Source: Trichomonas vaginalis G3 (Eukaryota > Parabasalia > Trichomonadida > Trichomonadidae). Taken from it: a stretch of DNA of 64,000 nt. The position numbers were made by a program, and so were the translations under genes. The notes under the pieces were generated by a model that saw only the letters and a list, made by a program, of their open reading frames with translations, was not told where the DNA came from and did no database searches. Shown piece after piece: positions 38,489-47,588 of this stretch (the first letter of the stretch is position 1; the number at the start of each line of letters is the position of its first letter). The stretch spans positions 21,793,300 to 21,857,299 of the forward strand of contig NC_067204.1 in assembly GCF_026262505.1 (NCBI RefSeq), in the 5' to 3' direction.

Positions 38489-39337
38489 TTATATTTTTAC
38501 CGTTCGATAGTAGTTGTATATGAAACTAAGTTCTAAGTAAAACGCATGGTATAATGGAATTATTCTCTTTCTTCCATCTGTTGTAAACCATACTTGAAAG
38601 TCTGAAATACTTCCACTTGGTGGTTCATATAGCTTTGTAGGTTTTTCGTAAAAGTCATTTGCCAAGCATAAAAAAGAGTTTTGTGCACCAGAAAATGAAG
38701 CATGAACTATAATAGCAGCTGGGTCGAAAACATCTTTAAATAAATATGGTTCATCTCTTGCATATCGACTGTAGATATTTGCTAAAGGAAGTTCGACTTT
38801 CTGATTTAACATTCTTTGCAAATAATACCATGACATTGCAGTGAATTCTGTATATATTTGTTCGTCTTTCTTTGGATTGTCTTCGTAGATTTGAAATGAC
38901 ACTTGTGAATTTTGTTTGTCATATACAATTCTCACATAAAGTGTGCTCTCGGTATTTGCATATTCATCAGCATATTTTGCATAACATGAATTTATTTTAT
39001 CTTCTATATTTTTTAACGCAGTCTGTAGAGAAGATGAAAGGTCAACTTGTATTAGCTCAATTTCTTCCCACATTTTTCGTTTCCCTTCAGATATATAATC
39101 TATATGAAACCTTACAATAAATGGAAAACTTTTATCTTCTACAGACACAAACTTCATTCTACGAAAGCCAATAGCTTTTGTGACAGATGGGTCTCTTAAC
39201 CATCTTAACGGGTAGTCAAAACGATAGCCTTCATGCTTTACGGTCTCTGTCTCAAACTTTTGACCGACATTCGTAAAAAGTTCATCTAATGGTTTAGTTG
39301 TAGCAACTCTTGAATTTTCTTTTTCTATTGAAAGCAT
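38489..39337 (-). CDS. Putative minor capsid protein, family shared with element A
   Basis: A 282-residue intact protein related to 4355-5236: DYPLRW...KAIGFRR near residue 42, and a C-terminal LCLAND...ISDFQVWFTT segment ending in a Tyr-rich hydrophobic tail. A decayed close paralog is at 43737-44594, sharing the N-terminal VA-T-KPLD-FTN motif. It converges on 38242-38484 with a 4-bp gap and diverges from the fibre gene across 18 bp. Vertex or minor capsid role is inference. Confidence 0.65.
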   Translation of the reverse strand: MLSIEKENSRVATTKPLDELFTNVGQKFETETVKHEGYRFDYPLRWLRDPSVTKAIGFRRMKFVSVEDKSFPFIVRFHIDYISEGKRKMWEEIELIQVDLSSSLQTALKNIEDKINSCYAKYADEYANTESTLYVRIVYDKQNSQVSFQIYEDNPKKDEQIYTEFTAMSWYYLQRMLNQKVELPLANIYSRYARDEPYLFKDVFDPAAIIVHASFSGAQNSFLCLANDFYEKPTKLYEPPSGSISDFQVWFTTDGRKRIIPLYHAFYLELSFIYNYYRTVKI

Positions 39338-39355
39338 ATTTTATCTAGAATAAAA
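39338..39355. promoter_or_regulatory. Compact bidirectional promoter candidate (18 bp)
   Basis: ATTTTATCTAGAATAAAA, a near-palindrome, is the only sequence between divergent ATGs at 39337 and 39356. Confidence 0.55.
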
Positions 39356-40768
39356 ATGTCAAATGAAACAGCGTCTATGAGAGAAATACAACACAACCGA
39401 CAACTCATTATACAAGCTCTAAATAAGAACACAACAAACTTTTCAAACTATTCTAAGATATCTGAGTCATTGAAAGGGGGTGACTTAAAACTGACAATAA
39501 ACCCAATGACAGATGAGTTTCTATTTCAAGACAATAAGAACCATACTGTTTGTATAAATCCAACAAAAGGAACTTTAAACGAGAAACCTATATCTGAACT
39601 TCTTTTGAAAGCAGATGTTGACAACAAAGCTGACAAAGAATATGTCATTGAAAAAGTTCAAGAAGAACATGACAGAGCAGATGCAACATATGCAACAAAA
39701 GAACATACTCATCCTGAACTAGCAGACAAAACATATGTTGACAATAAAATGTCAAGTGAAGTGACAAGAGCTGAAAACGAATATTCTAAAAAGACTCATA
39801 CACATTCTATATCTGATATTACAAACTTACAAGAAACCTTAGAGACAAAAGCAAATAAGACTCATACACATACCATTGCAAATATTACAAACTTACAAGA
39901 AACCTTAAACAGTAAAAGTGACGTTGGACATACACATACAAGTTTTACAACTGTTGCTATAGAAAGTATTGAAGGAACGGTTGAAGAACCTGATGGGGAT
40001 GTATTATATTGTAAACCTCCTAACTTTCCACAAGGTTTAACATCGGATGACGACATAACGACGATGAGAAACATTAGATGTAAAGATGTTTATGTCATGA
40101 AGGATGAAAATAACGTTAAATTCACTGCTCAAGATTTATATGACAAGAAAGCAGACAAGAACCATACACATACAAGTTTTACAACTTTTACAGCAGATGA
40201 TATTACACTAAACACAACCTTGCCAAGTAAAGCTCCAACAATACCACCGGCAACAAGTCTTGTAGATACTTTGATATCTAATGACAATAGTATTATACAT
40301 CTAAGACAGGAACTCAATGTGCTTAAACAAATTTTGCCGAATCTTATTTACCCGGTTGGCTCTATTTATACGTCAATGAACTCTACCAGACCAGAAACAG
40401 TACTTGGTTTTGGAACTTGGACTCAAATAGTCGACAGGTTTTTGTATTGTGCAAACTCTTCAAAGGAAACAGGTGGAAGTAAAACGATTTCAGGTGAAAA
40501 TTTACCTGCACACAGTCACTACATAGATTTAAGTACATCTCAAGCAGGTTGGCATAAGCATAATTTTTGGGATTGGTCAGCAATGAAAAAAGGTAAAGGA
40601 TATGATGTTAAAGACGACGTTCAGTTTGCTATAAATTGTTTCTGGGGTAACACTCAGGGAGATGGAAACCATACACATCGCGTTTCAGGGTATACGCAAA
40701 CAACGGGACAAAGTAAAGACTACATGCCACCTTACATGACAGTTTACGCATGGTATAGAAATGCTTAG
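39356..40768 (+). CDS. Trimeric tail-fibre-like adhesin
   Basis: A 470-residue intact fibre. The centre has repeated ITNLQETL-x-x-K-(S/A)-x-x-x-HTHT blocks (about residues 145-205). The C-terminal domain starts YPVGSIYTS near residue 341, continues with GFGTWTQIVDRFLYC, and carries HSH, HKH and HTH triplets typical of metal-binding gp12/gp10-like fibre tips. A segment around residues 195-265 is almost identical, in DNA too, to element A 10440-10660, suggesting recombination between the fibres. Likely host-attachment protein. Confidence 0.85.
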   Translation: MSNETASMREIQHNRQLIIQALNKNTTNFSNYSKISESLKGGDLKLTINPMTDEFLFQDNKNHTVCINPTKGTLNEKPISELLLKADVDNKADKEYVIEKVQEEHDRADATYATKEHTHPELADKTYVDNKMSSEVTRAENEYSKKTHTHSISDITNLQETLETKANKTHTHTIANITNLQETLNSKSDVGHTHTSFTTVAIESIEGTVEEPDGDVLYCKPPNFPQGLTSDDDITTMRNIRCKDVYVMKDENNVKFTAQDLYDKKADKNHTHTSFTTFTADDITLNTTLPSKAPTIPPATSLVDTLISNDNSIIHLRQELNVLKQILPNLIYPVGSIYTSMNSTRPETVLGFGTWTQIVDRFLYCANSSKETGGSKTISGENLPAHSHYIDLSTSQAGWHKHNFWDWSAMKKGKGYDVKDDVQFAINCFWGNTQGDGNHTHRVSGYTQTTGQSKDYMPPYMTVYAWYRNA

Positions 40769-41724
40769 TCGTCATTTTCAACTTCTTTAGCATATTCGTC
40801 AGGAGTTGTCTTATATTTGTTAGGAACTGTCTTTGAAAGTATACCACCTTGAACTTTGACAAGTTTGAAACGAGGTCTGACAATAGTAGTTTTATCTTCT
40901 GCTTGCAGTCTGTACATTTTGCCATGTTTGCCTAAAACTTCATAATATTCTCTTGTATACTTTCTTCTATTTTTACGAACACGAATGTGAGTACCTGTCG
41001 AGTTCCCATTGTTGTCATAGTCAATAGTATTTTCATATGGGTCGCGTTTAGGTATTTCTATTTTTACTTTGTCACCTTTCTGAAGTTTGAAGCCCGGCAT
41101 TCTTTCTTGTTTGTCTCTTTTGACTAAATTATTAAATATATAGTCTTTCTCTAAGTCAGGGTTGTTTTTCATTTCTTCGGGGGAGTGGTTTCCCAAACCT
41201 TTTTGTTTACGGCTATTGTAATATTTAAAACTTGTCTCATCTTTGCCATGGAGAAGTGTCTATATTTGTCGTCATATGACATTTCATTTGCTTCACCACC
41301 TTGTGGTTGGTTTAAGTCTCTTAACATTTTTATACAACCGTCAATGACACCAAGAGCAGAATGGTTTTGGTCGACAATGAAATATTGGTTTACATTTTTT
41401 GAACGCAGATAGTTTTTAATATCGTCTGATTTGAAAGAACTTTCACAGTCAGATGTCAGTTTTGTTGGATGGTATTTGTCAACGAATATTGTCAAAGCTG
41501 CTAAGATATCTAAAATATTTTTGGACTGTAATGGTATGGCTTCACAGTATCTTGTGTTTTGACCGACAAATATTAGCCAGTATGGTGGTCCATCTTCTCT
41601 ATACCTCGGAATGTTTTCCAAGATATCCATAAACCAAGCATTTGGTGTTGAACTAAAGATTTTTACCATGAGTGCTTTTCTTTGTCGCTTTAGAAACATA
41701 GGGGTCCTTGTTTGGATTCGTCAT
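40765..41724 (-). pseudogene. Retroviral-type (Maverick) integrase with -1 frameshift site and a 5' lesion
   Basis: Core frame (41169-41699): FMD with the first Asp, TSDCE with the second, then 35 residues to LGVI-D-G...MLRDLN, where Asp occupies the usual Glu position. The C-terminal frame (to 40765) has SH3-like YYEV...YRLQAED...RPRFKLVKV but lacks the chromodomain-like part of element A. The frames are related by -1 and meet at T TTA AAT (41229 down to 41223), as in A. The likely start at 41724 (17 bp from a divergent ATG) needs one extra frameshift in an A-run near 41660; alternatively translation begins at 41699. Confidence 0.8.
41223..41229 (-). promoter_or_regulatory. Slippery heptamer T TTA AAT for -1 frameshifting
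   Basis: In phase with the integrase core frame (codons GTT TTA AAT) and located where homology to the C-terminal frame begins; the -1 frame is open from here. Confidence 0.6.
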
Positions 41725-41741
41725 TTTTTACCCTATAAGAA
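41725..41741. promoter_or_regulatory. Compact bidirectional promoter candidate (17 bp)
   Basis: TTTTTACCCTATAAGAA between divergent ATGs at 41724 and 41742; matches the TTTTTA-N-AA pattern of other leaders. Confidence 0.5.
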
Positions 41742-42143
41742 ATGGATTTATTTGGCGCGTTAGCAGGAGTTGCATCCAGATTTTTACCCGCAGTGGGAAC
41801 AATAGCCAGAGGTGTATTTGGAGTTGGAAGGAAGATTTTGAGTACATTAGGTATACTGAAAGAGAAAGCACAACCTATTATACAAACTGTACAGAAAGGT
41901 TGGGATGTAGCACGAGATGCAACAAATCTTATTCCAAATCCTGAAACAAGAGGAAAAGTTCAAGGATGGATGGACAATGTAGGAAGACAAGCAGGAAACT
42001 ATTATAACAAAGCAAATGACTACTATAACCAAGCAGGACACTATATGGACCAAGGTGAAAGATTCTTTAACAGAGGATATAACCATGCACAACAATGGGT
42101 AAACAATAACCAACCTCAACCGCCTCAAACGTGGGGAATGTAA
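41742..42143 (+). CDS. Putative membrane-active minor virion protein
   Basis: A 133-residue protein. Residues 1-35 are an amphipathic Gly/Ala/Val-rich helix with basic residues (VGTIARGVFGVGRKIL), followed by Asn/Tyr/Gln-rich repeats of YYN-x-A type and a Pro/Gln-rich tail. Composition is close to 38242-38484 and to adenovirus protein VI-like proteins reported in related elements. Functional assignment is inference. Confidence 0.6.
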   Translation: MDLFGALAGVASRFLPAVGTIARGVFGVGRKILSTLGILKEKAQPIIQTVQKGWDVARDATNLIPNPETRGKVQGWMDNVGRQAGNYYNKANDYYNQAGHYMDQGERFFNRGYNHAQQWVNNNQPQPPQTWGM

Positions 42144-42163
42144 AGTTTTTTTACTGAGATGAA

Positions 42164-42301
42164 ATGAACAATACAGCATTGAGACAAATGGGTTCAAGAT
42201 GGATTTGTCGGCTTCCAGCAGTTACACAACGTGTTTGTCAAGTTCTTCCTATACCTCAGGAAGTTTTAGACCGACTTAAAAAACAAAAACAACCAGTTTG
42301 A
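42164..42301 (+). CDS. Small basic protein (45 residues)
   Basis: ATG follows TTTTTTACTGAGATGAA, a leader that is repeated exactly before the next gene at 42337. Encodes 45 residues with two Cys and a C-terminal KKQKQ tail. No family recognised; identical leaders argue that both short frames are expressed. Confidence 0.5.
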   Translation: MNNTALRQMGSRWICRLPAVTQRVCQVLPIPQEVLDRLKKQKQPV

Positions 42302-42336
42302 AAACAAACCAAACTAAAATTTTTTACTGAGATGAA

Positions 42337-42921
42337 ATGACCGAAGAAGTTGAAACGGTAGATTTGACACCACAAACAAAAAGTTCAGAACCATTGTCAA
42401 AACCTGTCAAAGAACTTACAGATGAAGAGAAAAATTCAATAAATAGAAAGTGCCAGGTCTGGAATTACAAACCCTAACTACAAAGTCACTTTTCATAAAA
42501 ATGGAACGGCTAGTATCTCAAAAAAGAAACAGACTCTCACAAATAAAATATTGAAGTCTGAAGGAGCTTTCGAGACAACAGATGGAAAAGTTTACTTCAC
42601 TGACCAACAGTTCATTATAGAACATCTCATTGACTTAGAGTCGAAATATTCTAAACTTTACAACAAACACAAAAAGTTGAAAGGAAAACAAAAACAAATG
42701 GCATATGATATTTATGAAGATGTTGACGACACAACTGTTCCTGCAAGTGAAGTAAAGTCAGAGGAACCGAAAAGTGACGAAAAACCGATAGAAGAAGAAA
42801 AAAAAAAACTGAAGATAAACCAAAACCAAAGTTTAGTTTCCAAACTAAACCAAGTCAACCTTCATTAGCTGGTATGGGTTGGCGTCAAAGACTTATGGCA
42901 GCAGGCGGTTATGTAAAGTAA
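42337..42921 (+). pseudogene. Hypothetical protein broken by two frameshifts
   Basis: Starts after TTTTTTACTGAGATGAA. Coding moves frame near 42443 and again in an A-run of 11 near 42800. Pieces include a DGKVYFTDQQFIIEHL segment, a coiled YSKLYNKHKKLK stretch, an acidic linker and a C-terminal GWRQRLMAAGGY-type end stopping at 42921. Homopolymer location of the second lesion makes a sequencing error possible. Family not recognised. Confidence 0.55.
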
Positions 42922-42951
42922 AGAAAAAAATATTTTTTTATTTTTATAAAA

Positions 42952-43629
42952 ATGCCCCCATATAGAATGGATAGAAAATCTGCTAGAATAAAAGCAGAGT
43001 TGCAAAGTTATGGTTGGAGAGTTTCGAAGAAGTTTAAATATAGGAAGGGAAGACCCATAAAAGTCTATGACAAATTGTCTGGTCTTCGCTACGAAATGGA
43101 TTTGGAAACAGCACGTGCAAATTATCCAAACAGACTAGAGAGGTTAGAAGAAGAACGTCTTATGGACATGCCTTTCGATGTTAGTGAACCTCAAGTTGAA
43201 GGACACGACGGCTTTGCCAGATTCTATTGGAAACATGACGAACAATTGCATCCTTTGAGAAGGAAAAAAGGAAAAGGTGAAGACACACATGCTCCCATGG
43301 AAAGAACAAGATATGCATATGAGAAGTACGTGAAGTTAGAAAGTCAAATTACTTCTGGTCGAACCTTTACAGTAAACTTTGACGAAGGAAAGAACAAAGA
43401 AGGCTTCATGGGTGTACTTGCTGCCATACAAGACGGAAATAAGAAAGGACACAATCTCAGATTGACCATAACAGATTTGGATGGTCACATTTACTATGCA
43501 CATGGCAATGAACAAACAGCCGCAAAACTTCTTGACGCTTTCAAGACTACAAAGAGAGAACAAATGGTTGACTCCGACTCAGACATTTTGAATGCAATTG
43601 AAGGAATTGCAAGTGTCAAGTTCGAATAG
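42952..43629 (+). CDS. Hypothetical basic protein, 225 residues
   Basis: N-terminal 45 residues are Arg/Lys/Tyr-rich (RKSARIKAEL and KKFKYRKGRP), suggesting nucleic acid binding; the rest is mixed alpha/beta with LRLTITDLDGHIYYAHGNEQTAAKLLD-like C-terminal region. The leader is TATTTTTTTATTTTTATAAAAATG. Not recognised; intact frame and correct leader support it as a gene. Confidence 0.65.
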   Translation: MPPYRMDRKSARIKAELQSYGWRVSKKFKYRKGRPIKVYDKLSGLRYEMDLETARANYPNRLERLEEERLMDMPFDVSEPQVEGHDGFARFYWKHDEQLHPLRRKKGKGEDTHAPMERTRYAYEKYVKLESQITSGRTFTVNFDEGKNKEGFMGVLAAIQDGNKKGHNLRLTITDLDGHIYYAHGNEQTAAKLLDAFKTTKREQMVDSDSDILNAIEGIASVKFE

Positions 43630-43736
43630 TACCAACCTAACCCTCAAGAAGTCAGACAACATGTTTGTTAGATGAGAAATATGAAATTGCATGAAGTAAA
43701 AACGTTTTTTAAACCATATATTTTTACATATATTAA

Positions 43737-44594
43737 ATGCTTCAGGTTGAAAAACAAAGAACAAAAGTAGCAGATACAAAACCGTTAGACTATATCTTTA
43801 CAAATGCTGGTAGGACTATTTCAGATGAAGAAATTTCATCCGAGCATACAGGTTTGACTATCCAATTCGTTGGCTTCAAAGTCCTTCAGATGCAAAGGCA
43901 ATAGGATTTAGAAGAGTTTTGTTTTCAAATAGAACTAACGCATTTATGTTCGCAGTATATTTTCATGGGCAGTATAAAGGTTCTGATGGTCTAATAGACA
44001 AATTTGATGAAATGAGAATCTTTACAGTTCGTTCAGACGAAAGTCTTGAGAAAACTCTAAATGACTTTCAAACTCAAATGAACAAATACTATTGGGAATT
44101 TCAAGAAAAATACGACTCTTTACTAAATGGAACATACTATCTGAAACTAGAATATGACAAGATGAACTCCACCGTTTCATTTCAAAAGATTGAAATTAAC
44201 CCTCAAGAGATACAGAGTTTTATTTTGGAAAGTAGACAAACGTTCTTGGGCACAATTTCTTCGGTTACTAAACCAGAACGAACCATTACCGCCAGATGGT
44301 CCATTTAAATTTATACATCCACCAGCAGATTTGACAGTTTATAGAAACGTGTTTGACCCTCAAAATGTTATGTGTCATGCAAGTTTCAGTTCAAGCAACA
44401 ATAGTTTTCTATGTATTGGTAAGGACGTTTATGACTTTGCTTCTAAATTCTACGAACCACCTAGTAACAGTTTCTCTGACTTTCAAGTTTGGTTCACAAC
44501 AAATGGTGTGCAGCATATTATACCATTGTACTATGACTTTTATCTCGAATTGTCTTTCATATATAACTACGGAAAAGTGCTGAAAAAGTATTGA
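43737..44594 (+). pseudogene. Decayed minor capsid paralog in element B
   Basis: Begins after TATTTTTACATATATTAAATG. The first frame shows the VA-x-TKPLD-x-x-FTN start shared with 38489-39337; later pieces lie in 43919-44308 and 44190-44594 and end with SDFQVWFTT...FYLELSFIYNY as in that gene. At least two frameshifts separate them. Element A has the same arrangement of one intact and one broken family member. Confidence 0.75.
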
Positions 44595-44983
44595 AAAATA
44601 TATTTTAGGTGAAGAGGTGAGATCTCACCTGTTTTCTCACCTCTTTTCTCACCCTCTTGAATTTTCATGAATTTCCTTAAGATAGAAAAAAAGTGAGTTA
44701 AAATTGAGATGTTTACTGAGGGGTCCCTCGGTCCTCGGTCAACTAACATCTTTTTGAAAATGGTGACAACATGACATTTTGACAACAGTCGGGAAAATGT
44801 CAAGACTTCTTCATCGTAACGAGTGTAAATGAACCAAAAATATATTTTAGGTGAAGAGGTGAGATCTCACCTGTTTTCTCACCTCTTTTCTAACATCGTA
44901 GAAAACTCATGAAATTTCCCGAAATAAAAAATAAAGTTAGTTTTTTTAAAAAAATATTTTTTATTTTTATTGTAAGAACAGAA
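44595..44983 (+). promoter_or_regulatory. Double operator region and leader before KilA-N
   Basis: Two GGTGAGATCTCACC clusters (44607-44654 and 44849-44896) surround a segment with an inverted copy at 47781-47848. The first cluster is followed by ATTTTCATGAATTTCC leader sequence but no gene, which suggests a lost gene or duplicated control region. The second leads into AAAGTTAGTTTTTTTAAAAA and TGTAAGAACAGAAATG. Confidence 0.6.
44722..44787 (+). repeat. Inverted repeat bracketing the KilA-N cassette (left)
   Basis: About 66 bp (GTCCCTCGGTCCTCGGTCAA...ATGACATTTTGACAACA) found in inverted orientation at 47781-47848. The pair encloses the KilA-N gene, the 19-copy array and the 46674 gene. Confidence 0.75.
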
Positions 44984-45646
44984 ATGTCAGTCGAAGCAAA
45001 AACGTTCACGAACAAATCTAATGGCGAAACATTCACAAAAGGCACTTACAACGGTATTGAAGTCTTACGTAGAGACAAGGATGGTTATATAAATGTAACA
45101 AATATGTGTCAGCAGTTTAGGAAAGACTTTAGAAAGTTGTTGGAAAATAAGTCCTGGGAAGAGTATTATAAGGCATTTTGTGAAGAATATAGCAACCGCC
45201 GGAATTCCGGCGGTTGGTTTTTATACAAAATTCATGCAGGAATTCCAGATGAAATCAAACAGGTTAGAGGAACGTATGTAGACCCAAGACTTATAAACTA
45301 TATAGCAATGTGGGCTTCTCCAAAATATTGCATAGCAGTTGGAAAAATTATGGACTCCATAGACAAGAAAGTTCATGAGAAATTAGATGAAGAAGAACTT
45401 GAAGATACAGTAGAGAATGCTAAACCTTTGTTCGAACAAGAAGTTAGAAAAATGTGCGAAAAACAATTTGAACATGAACGTGAGATATGTTATGGTTATA
45501 GAGATTCTCCATACGAACTAGACCAATGGGAACAAGAAGATTTAAAGAGAGAATTTAGAGAATATGAACTCGCTAAGATAGCATTAGAAGCTGCAGAAAA
45601 GAAGTTAAAAGTTTGGGGTCGTTTTGTAAAAAAATATTGTGAGTAA
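44984..45646 (+). CDS. KilA-N domain protein with swapped core
   Basis: A 220-residue protein. Start ATG 44984 is fixed by comparison with 12419. The first ~40 residues and last ~100 residues are nearly identical to the element A protein, but residues ~40-120 are replaced by a different KilA-N core (VTNMCQQFRKDF... and AMWASPKYC-x-x-V-GKIM). A GC palindrome CCGCCGGAATTCCGGCGG (45196-45213) is translated in frame within the core. Site-specific DNA-binding regulator by family; swap of the recognition core suggests altered specificity. Confidence 0.85.
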   Translation: MSVEAKTFTNKSNGETFTKGTYNGIEVLRRDKDGYINVTNMCQQFRKDFRKLLENKSWEEYYKAFCEEYSNRRNSGGWFLYKIHAGIPDEIKQVRGTYVDPRLINYIAMWASPKYCIAVGKIMDSIDKKVHEKLDEEELEDTVENAKPLFEQEVRKMCEKQFEHEREICYGYRDSPYELDQWEQEDLKREFREYELAKIALEAAEKKLKVWGRFVKKYCE

Positions 45647-46046
45647 ATGAACCATTTATTTTTATTGAATTCAGCAAAAATATATTTTAGGGTAGAAGGT
45701 TAGATCTAACCTGTTTTCTAACCTGTTTTCTAACATCGTAGAAAACTCATGAAATTTACACCAAAAATATATTTTATGTTAGCATGTTAGATCTAACCTC
45801 ATTTCTAACATCGTAGAAAACTCATGAAATTTACACCAAAAATATATTTTAGGGTAGAAGGTTAGATCTAACCTGTTTTCTAACCTGTTTTCTACCCTCT
45901 TGAAATTTCATGAATTTCCTTAAGATAGAAAAAGTATTGAAAAATAAAGTTTATGTTAGCATGTTAGATCTAACACGTTTTCTAACATTTTTTCTAACAT
46001 CGTAGAAAACTCTTGAAATTTCATGAATGGCTCGATGTTGTCCATT
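45647..46046 (+). promoter_or_regulatory. Tandem operator modules, GGTTA/GTTA type
   Basis: Four successive modules (about 45689, 45778, 45851, 45955) are built on GGTTAGATCTAACC or GTTAGATCTAAC, followed by TCTAACC or TCTAACA half-sites and the linker TCGTAGAAAACTC-TGAAATTT. They are versions of the GGTGAGATCTCACC module in which every half-site has changed together. Confidence 0.65.
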
Positions 46047-46490
46047 GTTCTGTTTCAGAACTAGTCTTGTACTGTTTCAGAACAATATTTGTACTGTTTC
46101 AGAACAATATTTGTACTGTTTCAGAACAATATTTGTACTGTTTCAGAACAATACTTGTTCTGATTCAGAACAATATTTGTACTGTTTCAGAACAATATTT
46201 GTACTGTTTCAGAACAATATTTGTACTGTTTCAGAACAATACTTGTTCTGATTCAGAACAATATTTCCCGTAAAAGCTCTCAATTTGTGAGAAAAATTTT
46301 CTGATTCAGAACAATATTTGTTCTGATTCAGAACAATATTTGTACTGTTTCAGAACAATATTTGTACTGTTTCAGAACAATATTTGTACTGTTTCAGAAC
46401 AATATTTGTACTGTTTCAGAACAATATTTGTACTGTTTCAGAACAATATTTGTACTGTTTCAGAACAATATTTGTACTGTTTCAGAACAA
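46047..46490 (+). repeat. 22-bp tandem repeat array, 19 units
   Basis: Two blocks (10 and 9 units) separated by about 35 bp. The unit contains TTGTACTGTTTCAGAACAA, a degenerate palindrome; the variant TTGTTCTGATTCAGAACAA is an almost perfect 19-bp palindrome and occurs at block edges. The open frames that run through the array are by-products of the repeat. It ends directly in ATGTCCGACGTACCACCAA. Possible iteron or regulator-binding array. Confidence 0.9.
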
Positions 46491-46518
46491 TGTCCGACGT
46501 ACCACCAAAAAATATATT

Positions 46519-46673
46519 TTATGTTAGCATGTTAGATCTAACACGTTTTCTAACCTCTTTTCTACCATCGTAGAAAACTCTTGAAATTTCATGAATTTTG
46601 ACACTTTCACAAAAAACATAAAAAATAAAGTTAGTTTTTTTAAAAAAATATTTTTTATTTTTATTGTAAGAAC
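46519..46673 (+). promoter_or_regulatory. GTTA-type operator and leader before 46674
   Basis: GTTAGATCTAAC palindrome with CTAACC/CTACC half-sites, then the AAAGTTAGTTTTTTTAAAAA and TGTAAGAACATG leader. Confidence 0.6.
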
Positions 46674-47588
46674 ATGTTAGCAACAACTTCACCAAACTCT
46701 TTAGTCATGAACCCAACTTCAATGTTAGTAGAAATGAAAAGCTTCATTCCTTCTTCATATACTTTCGAAACAGAAATCCAGAAGATAAAGCAGGAACTTC
46801 TCCAAGGAGATTTAGATTGCACTGCAAAAGATGAAACAAATGAACAATATCTTTATGAAATGCAGGACCTCATCGACCATCTACCTAAACTTCCTGAAAT
46901 CCAACAACAAAAGCTCACTATTCCTGAATTCGATGAAATTGAAGTAAAAACAACCGACTCAGTAGAAATAAAGAAGTTCATACGTAAGGTAAACTATGAA
47001 TTCCTTGGTTTTCATTGCAACCACAAAGTCATGGACAAAGATTGCGATATGGTATATAAGAACATCTCTGACATATATAAATCTGAAGAATTTAAGACCT
47101 ACGACAACTTTGTTTCGTTAGTTGCTGAATGTGTATGGCAGATAAGAGATAAAGATAGAAGAGGTAAAGTATGGAACGAACAAATAAAACCTGCATGTTT
47201 TGAATTTAAGAGGACCATTGACGCTATAGTTGTTTTAGCAGGTAAGGTTTCAGAATATAACGCAAAAATGAACCCACAATGTTCTAAATGTAAAGCAGCA
47301 ATGAGGAAATATAACTACTCCGTCAAAGAGATAGAACGTATGCGAAACGACTATGCTGACTTAAAGAAAGAAGCAGAGAAACCAGCAGAAGATAAAATGG
47401 ACATGTTAGAATTTCTGAACAAAAACTATCCAACAGCAGAAGATTTCCTTCTATCTGACGTCAAGAAGAAATATAAAGAGACTTTCGGCATAGTTAAAAC
47501 ATTCGATATCCTCAGCGAAGAAATAGAAGCCACAAAATTGTTTAGAGTCTCACGAATTCATAACGTTTACCATGTAAAACGCTTATAA
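46674..47588 (+). CDS. Conserved KilA-N-associated protein of unknown function
   Basis: A 304-residue intact homolog of 13293-14258, collinear over almost its full length, including the QCSKCKAA C-x-x-C motif. The N-terminal Thr-rich extension of A is missing. Flanked by a forward operator module upstream and an inverted one downstream (47598-47645), exactly as in A, so gene and operators move as a unit. No domain recognised. Confidence 0.75.
   Translation: MLATTSPNSLVMNPTSMLVEMKSFIPSSYTFETEIQKIKQELLQGDLDCTAKDETNEQYLYEMQDLIDHLPKLPEIQQQKLTIPEFDEIEVKTTDSVEIKKFIRKVNYEFLGFHCNHKVMDKDCDMVYKNISDIYKSEEFKTYDNFVSLVAECVWQIRDKDRRGKVWNEQIKPACFEFKRTIDAIVVLAGKVSEYNAKMNPQCSKCKAAMRKYNYSVKEIERMRNDYADLKKEAEKPAEDKMDMLEFLNKNYPTAEDFLLSDVKKKYKETFGIVKTFDILSEEIEATKLFRVSRIHNVYHVKRL

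Noticed and set aside
44566-44803. 78-codon minus-strand frame 44567-44803
   Set aside because: It lies across operator modules and the inverted repeat with no conserved counterpart, and its composition follows the repeats.
46013-46573. Long open frames through the 22-bp array and possible CRISPR array
   Set aside because: The frames only translate the repeat. There are no unique spacers between conserved repeats and no cas-like genes, so it is a tandem repeat, not CRISPR.
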